Assembly: GCA_035946955.1 (NCBI GenBank)
Contig: DASYYE010000310.1
Coordinates: 1 to 10,643 of the forward strand
Direction: 5' to 3'
Source: DASYYE01 sp035946955
GTDB taxonomy: Bacteria > Actinomycetota > Actinomycetes > Streptosporangiales > Streptosporangiaceae
DNA length: 10,643 bases
The translations under genes were made by a program, and so were the position numbers. The notes beneath the pieces were generated by a model. It was not told where the DNA came from and searched no databases. It saw nothing but the letters and a program-made list of their open reading frames with translations. Positions 7,063 through 10,643 of this stretch are shown piece after piece (position 1 is the first letter of the stretch; the number at the start of each line of letters is the position of its first letter).

Positions 7063-8010
7063 AGTCGTTGTCCCCACGGCTTTGTTGTGCCTGCTCGTCG
7101 TCGCCTGCTGCACTGCCCTGCCCGGCACCGGCCTCCTGCGGCTCGGCAACGACCACCCTCGCTGGGCGCAGGGTACGTTCGCCCACGCGGTAGCCCGGCT
7201 GGAGGACCTTGACACAGGTGACCTCGGTCACATCCGGGGAGTAGGAGTGGGCGAGCGCCTCGTGCACCCTGGGGTCGAACGGCTCGCCCTCGTCGCCGAA
7301 ACTGACCAGGCCGAGCTTGGCCATGGCCGCTTCCAGCGACTCGCCGACCGACTTGAAGCCGCCAATGAGTTCGCCGTGCTCCCGGGCGCGCCCGATGTCA
7401 TCCAGCACGGGCAGCAGCGCGCTGAGCACATTGGCCAGCGCCTGCTCCCGTACTGCCTGCCGGTCCCGCTCGACCCGCTTGCGGTAGTTGGCGAAGTCCG
7501 CGCTCACCCGCTGCAAGTCGGCGGTGCGCTCCGCCAGCTGGTCAGCGAGCTGCGAAGTGCCGCCACTGACCGCCGGAGCCGGCGGTGTGGTGGGGGCTGC
7601 CGCTGGCGGTGCCTCGGCCGGGCCACTGTTACCGACGCCACTGTTGCCGGCGCCGGTGCTCCTGGCACTGGTGCTGCCGGCTCCCGCGTTGCCGGCGCTG
7701 GTGTTGCCGGTGGCGTCGGCGCCCGGGCCGTTGCCAGCCCCGGCACCAGTACCACCGGTTCCGGAGCTGGCAGCCGAGGCTGGTGTGTCCCGCCGTGGCT
7801 CGCCGCTGTCGCGGCCAGGCTTGGAGGCCGCGTGCTTACCTGGCCTGCCGGGCCGGCTCGCGCCCCGGTCCCCCGGAGGAGGAGGTGGCGGCGGCACCGG
7901 GCCCGCGGGCCCGGAGCCCCTCGTATCCCCCCTCACCCGGCCCGTGTACGGGTCGATGCGCCGCATGTCACGGATCACCGGGCCCTTGCCTGTCTCGTCG
8001 GGTGAGCTCA

Positions 8011-8011
<1 letters not shown>
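7061..8011 (-). CDS. grpE: Nucleotide exchange factor GrpE with long low-complexity N-terminal region
   Basis: Encodes 316 residues; GrpE is commonly about 200. It releases ADP from DnaK and acts as a dimer. Residues 10-27 (GPVIRDMRRIDPYTG, then RVR) are a motif typical of actinobacterial GrpE. Residues 28-150 are low complexity: a run of eight prolines (39-46 region), basic Gly/Ser/Arg stretches, then Gly-Asn-Ser pentapeptides (102-130). The conserved part begins near 153 with a long dimer helix (QLADQLAERTADLQRVSADF, ANYRKRVERDRQ), a four-helix region (NVLSALLPVLDDIGRA) and the beta-domain signature FDPRVHEALAH ... VLQPGYRVGERTLRPARVVVA (245-289) that contacts DnaK. The tail is acidic. ATG 8011 shares its first base with the dnaK TGA, so the genes are translationally coupled; AAGGTGG lies 6 nt upstream within dnaK. 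Confidence 0.96.
7622..7708 (-). repeat. Degenerate 15-bp repeat encoding Gly-Asn-Ser-x-Ala pentapeptides in GrpE
   Basis: GrpE residues 102-130 read GNTSA, GNAGA, GSTSA, RSTGA, GNSGV, GNSG. This is a pentapeptide period with 15-bp DNA units rich in GCCGGC-type sequence. It is a likely slippage product and disordered spacer. Confidence 0.75.
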
Positions 8012-9864
<1,853 letters not shown>

Positions 9865-9870
9865 GAGTCG

Positions 9871-9875
9871 TCCTT
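9871..9875 (-). promoter_or_regulatory. Ribosome binding site of dnaK
   Basis: AAGGA on the minus strand lies 6 nt before ATG 9864. It supports that start against an upstream in-frame extension. Confidence 0.8.
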
Positions 9876-9895
9876 GCTTGTAGTAGTTAGGTCTG

Positions 9896-9923
9896 CGTAT
9901 GGAGTTGAGTCTCCCCGGCGCAA
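9896..9923 (-). promoter_or_regulatory. Possible dnaK promoter
   Basis: On the minus strand TTGCGC (9923-9918) and CATACG (9901-9896) are separated by 16 nt, giving weak -35/-10 matches and a leader of about 25 nt before ATG 9864. The candidate lies inside the nearer HAIR-like repeat, which would explain repression by occlusion. The match is poor; a start near the distal HAIR, whose TTGAGC could serve as -35, is an alternative. Confidence 0.3.
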
Positions 9924-9924
9924 G
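9904..9924. promoter_or_regulatory. Degenerate HAIR-like operator proximal to dnaK
   Basis: The plus strand reads GTTGAGT, 7-nt spacer, GCGCAAG. The second arm matches 5 of 7 positions of the ACTCAAG half of the HAIR consensus (CTTGAGT-N7-ACTCAAG), and the spacer length is exact. It lies 40-60 bp upstream of the dnaK start. Confidence 0.5.
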
Positions 9925-9955
9925 CTTGCCAGTCTCCACCCGCGTCGGCAACTTG

Positions 9956-9976
9956 GTTGAGTCTGACAGGCTCAAC
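9956..9976. promoter_or_regulatory. HAIR operator (HspR-associated inverted repeat) upstream of dnaK
   Basis: The plus strand reads GTTGAGT, spacer CTGACAG, GCTCAAC. Arms and 7-nt spacer fit the HAIR consensus CTTGAGT-N7-ACTCAAG at 11 of 14 positions, with TTGAGT and CTCAA intact. It is placed 92-112 bp upstream of the dnaK start, in the operon that encodes HspR. A further isolated half-site, CTTGAGC, is at 10004-10010. Confidence 0.82.
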
Positions 9977-10016
9977 TTTCTGAAGGTACCGGGTATTCCC
10001 CAGCTTGAGCGCCCTA

Positions 10017-10168
10017 TGTCGGCTGGGCGTTACTTTCCGGCCGCGTCGCCGGCAGGCCTCCATAAGGGGGTGCAGGCCGCCACGGTGACGGTGGCATCCT
10101 CCGGAATAGGGCAGCCGCAGGTGACCACCACGCCAGTGCACTCGATCAGCCCCTATGGCTGCGGCTGA
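10017..10168 (+). CDS. Possible 50-residue small protein (doubtful)
   Basis: ATG 10017 to TGA 10168 gives a peptide beginning MSAGRYFPAASPAGLHKG and ending HSISPYGCG. About 80% of its third positions are G or C, and it stops 10 nt before the strong hairpin at 10179, so a short plus-strand transcript ending there is conceivable. There is no clear Shine-Dalgarno, no recognised family, and it sits just upstream of the divergent dnaK promoter. Chance is the more likely explanation. Confidence 0.15.
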
Positions 10169-10178
10169 CCCGCCCCAC

Positions 10179-10212
10179 CCGGGGCCCACCCTGCTGCGGG
10201 GGTGGGCCCCGG
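10179..10212. terminator. Strong GC hairpin, possible intrinsic terminator
   Basis: A perfect 13-bp stem: CCGGGGCCCACCC (10179-10191) pairs with GGGTGGGCCCCGG (10200-10212) around the 8-nt loop TGCTGCGG. There is no T-tract on either strand, but actinobacterial terminators often lack one. It could insulate the dnaK promoter from transcription entering from the right, or end a short plus-strand transcript. Confidence 0.55.
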
Positions 10213-10250
10213 CGTGCTTGCCCTGCTATACGGGTAGCCCTGCACGCTAA

Positions 10251-10271
10251 GTTACTGACAAGTAGGGTAAC
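10251..10271. promoter_or_regulatory. Operator-like dyad GTTAC-N11-GTAAC
   Basis: GTTAC (10251-10255) and GTAAC (10267-10271) are perfect inverted arms. A nested TTACT/AGTAG pair (10252-10256, 10261-10265) matches at 4 of 5. The form suits a dimeric repressor such as a TetR-type protein; the binding factor is unknown. Confidence 0.4.
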
Positions 10272-10296
10272 GTCGGGCTTGGAAAGCGACCGGAAG

Positions 10297-10316
10297 GGAT
10301 CATGCGGCCATGATCC
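10297..10316. promoter_or_regulatory. 20-bp palindrome, operator-like
   Basis: GGATCATG (10297-10304) and CATGATCC (10309-10316) are perfect 8-bp inverted arms around CGGC. It could be a dimer binding site or an RNA hairpin in a leader. It overlaps the tiny ATGs at 10302 and 10310. Confidence 0.45.
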
Positions 10317-10411
10317 GGGGCATAGCCTGCCAGCAGCGTGAGCCAACGGTGCACAGAGCGTCCCTGCGAGCCAAAGGGCCGCTGCGCCACCCGGGCTGAC
10401 GAACGGGCAGG

Positions 10412-10605
10412 GAGCGAGCCGGAGGGGCGCGGTGCCGTCTGGACTGAGGAGCGAGGAGCGAGCGCAGCGAGCGCGGGAGCGACGAGGGAAGGCGGCGCCT
10501 CAAAGCGCCCCGCAGGCGAGCGAGGACCAGCAGCGAGCGGGGCCACTACGTTGCCCGCGGGGCTCACGGTGCTGGCGAGCGCGGAGTGGCCCGCTGACGA
10601 GAGCG
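10412..10605. repeat. GAGCG-rich simple repeat region
   Basis: The pentamer GAGCG occurs ten times on the plus strand: at 10412, 10449, 10456, 10460, 10469, 10477, 10518, 10535, 10577 and 10601. The densest run is 10449-10481. Spacing is irregular, so this is degenerate low-complexity sequence rather than a tandem array. Confidence 0.6.
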
Positions 10606-10643
10606 ATGCCCTCACGCCACTGCCCGGGTTCGTGGTCTCTTCT
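10569..10643 (+). CDS. Possible 5' fragment of a plus-strand gene cut by the right edge
   Basis: From GTG 10569 the frame reads VLASAEWPADESDALTPLPG and then FVVSS to the window end, a sensible soluble N-terminus unlike the low-complexity sequence before it. The frame is open back to a TAG at 10323, so TTG 10551 or GTG 10338 are other starts; none has a good Shine-Dalgarno. The promoter-like and palindromic DNA upstream is consistent with a gene here. The LTPLPGFVVSS phrase faintly recalls N-termini of small actinobacterial beta-ketoacyl-synthase-like proteins, from memory only and with 25 residues to judge by, so no function is assigned. Confidence 0.3.
   Translation, partial: MLASAEWPADESDALTPLPGFVVSS

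Larger units (their letters stand above)
10213..10568. other. Long non-coding interval with regulatory-looking DNA
   Basis: About 355 bp without a convincing gene. It contains an extended -10-like TGCTATACG (10224-10232, plus), two palindromes (10251-10271 and 10297-10316), a Shine-Dalgarno-like GGAAGGG (10292-10298) before tiny overlapping ORFs (ATG 10302, 3 codons; ATG 10310, 29 codons), a GAGCG-rich stretch, and a 5-bp GGCGC/GCGCC hairpin at 10494-10509. Together these suggest a plus-strand promoter region and leader for a gene beyond the right edge. Confidence 0.4.

Noticed and set aside
9865..9975. In-frame extension of dnaK to 9975
   Set aside because: It would translate the HAIR region and add 37 residues before the invariant MARAVGIDLGTTNS start, which has AAGGA at the right distance.
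10247..10615. Minus-strand open frame of 122 residues upstream of dnaK
   Set aside because: Ser/Ala/Pro-rich, GTG start without a Shine-Dalgarno, no motif, and it covers the GAGCG repeats and palindromes.

Overview
The window comes from a high-GC Gram-positive bacterium (Actinomycetota). The evidence is the compact chaperone operon dnaK-grpE-dnaJ-hspR-clpB, a MerR-type HspR repressor with a matching HAIR operator upstream of dnaK, an actinobacterial GrpE N-terminal motif, and strong G/C preference at third codon positions. The genus cannot be fixed from the sequence alone.

Layout. (1) Bases 3-1802, plus strand: a very long Pro/Gln-rich repeat protein, probably cut by the left edge, ending in a compact helical domain of about 80 residues. 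(2) Bases 1851-2591, plus strand: a 246-residue helical, TPR-like protein of unknown function that follows gene 1 after 48 nt. (3) Bases 2631-9864, minus strand, read right to left: dnaK, grpE, dnaJ, hspR, clpB. All five are intact with canonical catalytic motifs, and the gaps are a 1-nt overlap, 15 nt, 25 nt and 49 nt. (4) Bases 9865-9976: dnaK leader with two HspR-type inverted repeats. (5) Bases 9977-10643: mostly non-coding sequence holding a strong GC hairpin, two palindromic operator-like sites, a GAGCG-rich stretch and, at the right edge, a possible 5' fragment of a plus-strand gene.

How the genes work together. DnaK, its exchange factor GrpE and its J-protein DnaJ form the Hsp70 folding machine. 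ClpB is the Hsp100 disaggregase that works with it. HspR, in family precedent, binds HAIR sites with DnaK as co-repressor, so the operon is expected to sense unfolded protein through free DnaK and to repress itself. The two plus-strand genes converge on the clpB end and have no demonstrated link to the chaperones.

Most of the window is well-understood biology. The less explained parts are the repeat-rich protein and its TPR-like neighbour at the left end, the low-complexity extension of GrpE, and the palindrome-rich intergenic region at the right end. I see no RNA genes, insertion sequences, CRISPR arrays or other clear mobile elements.
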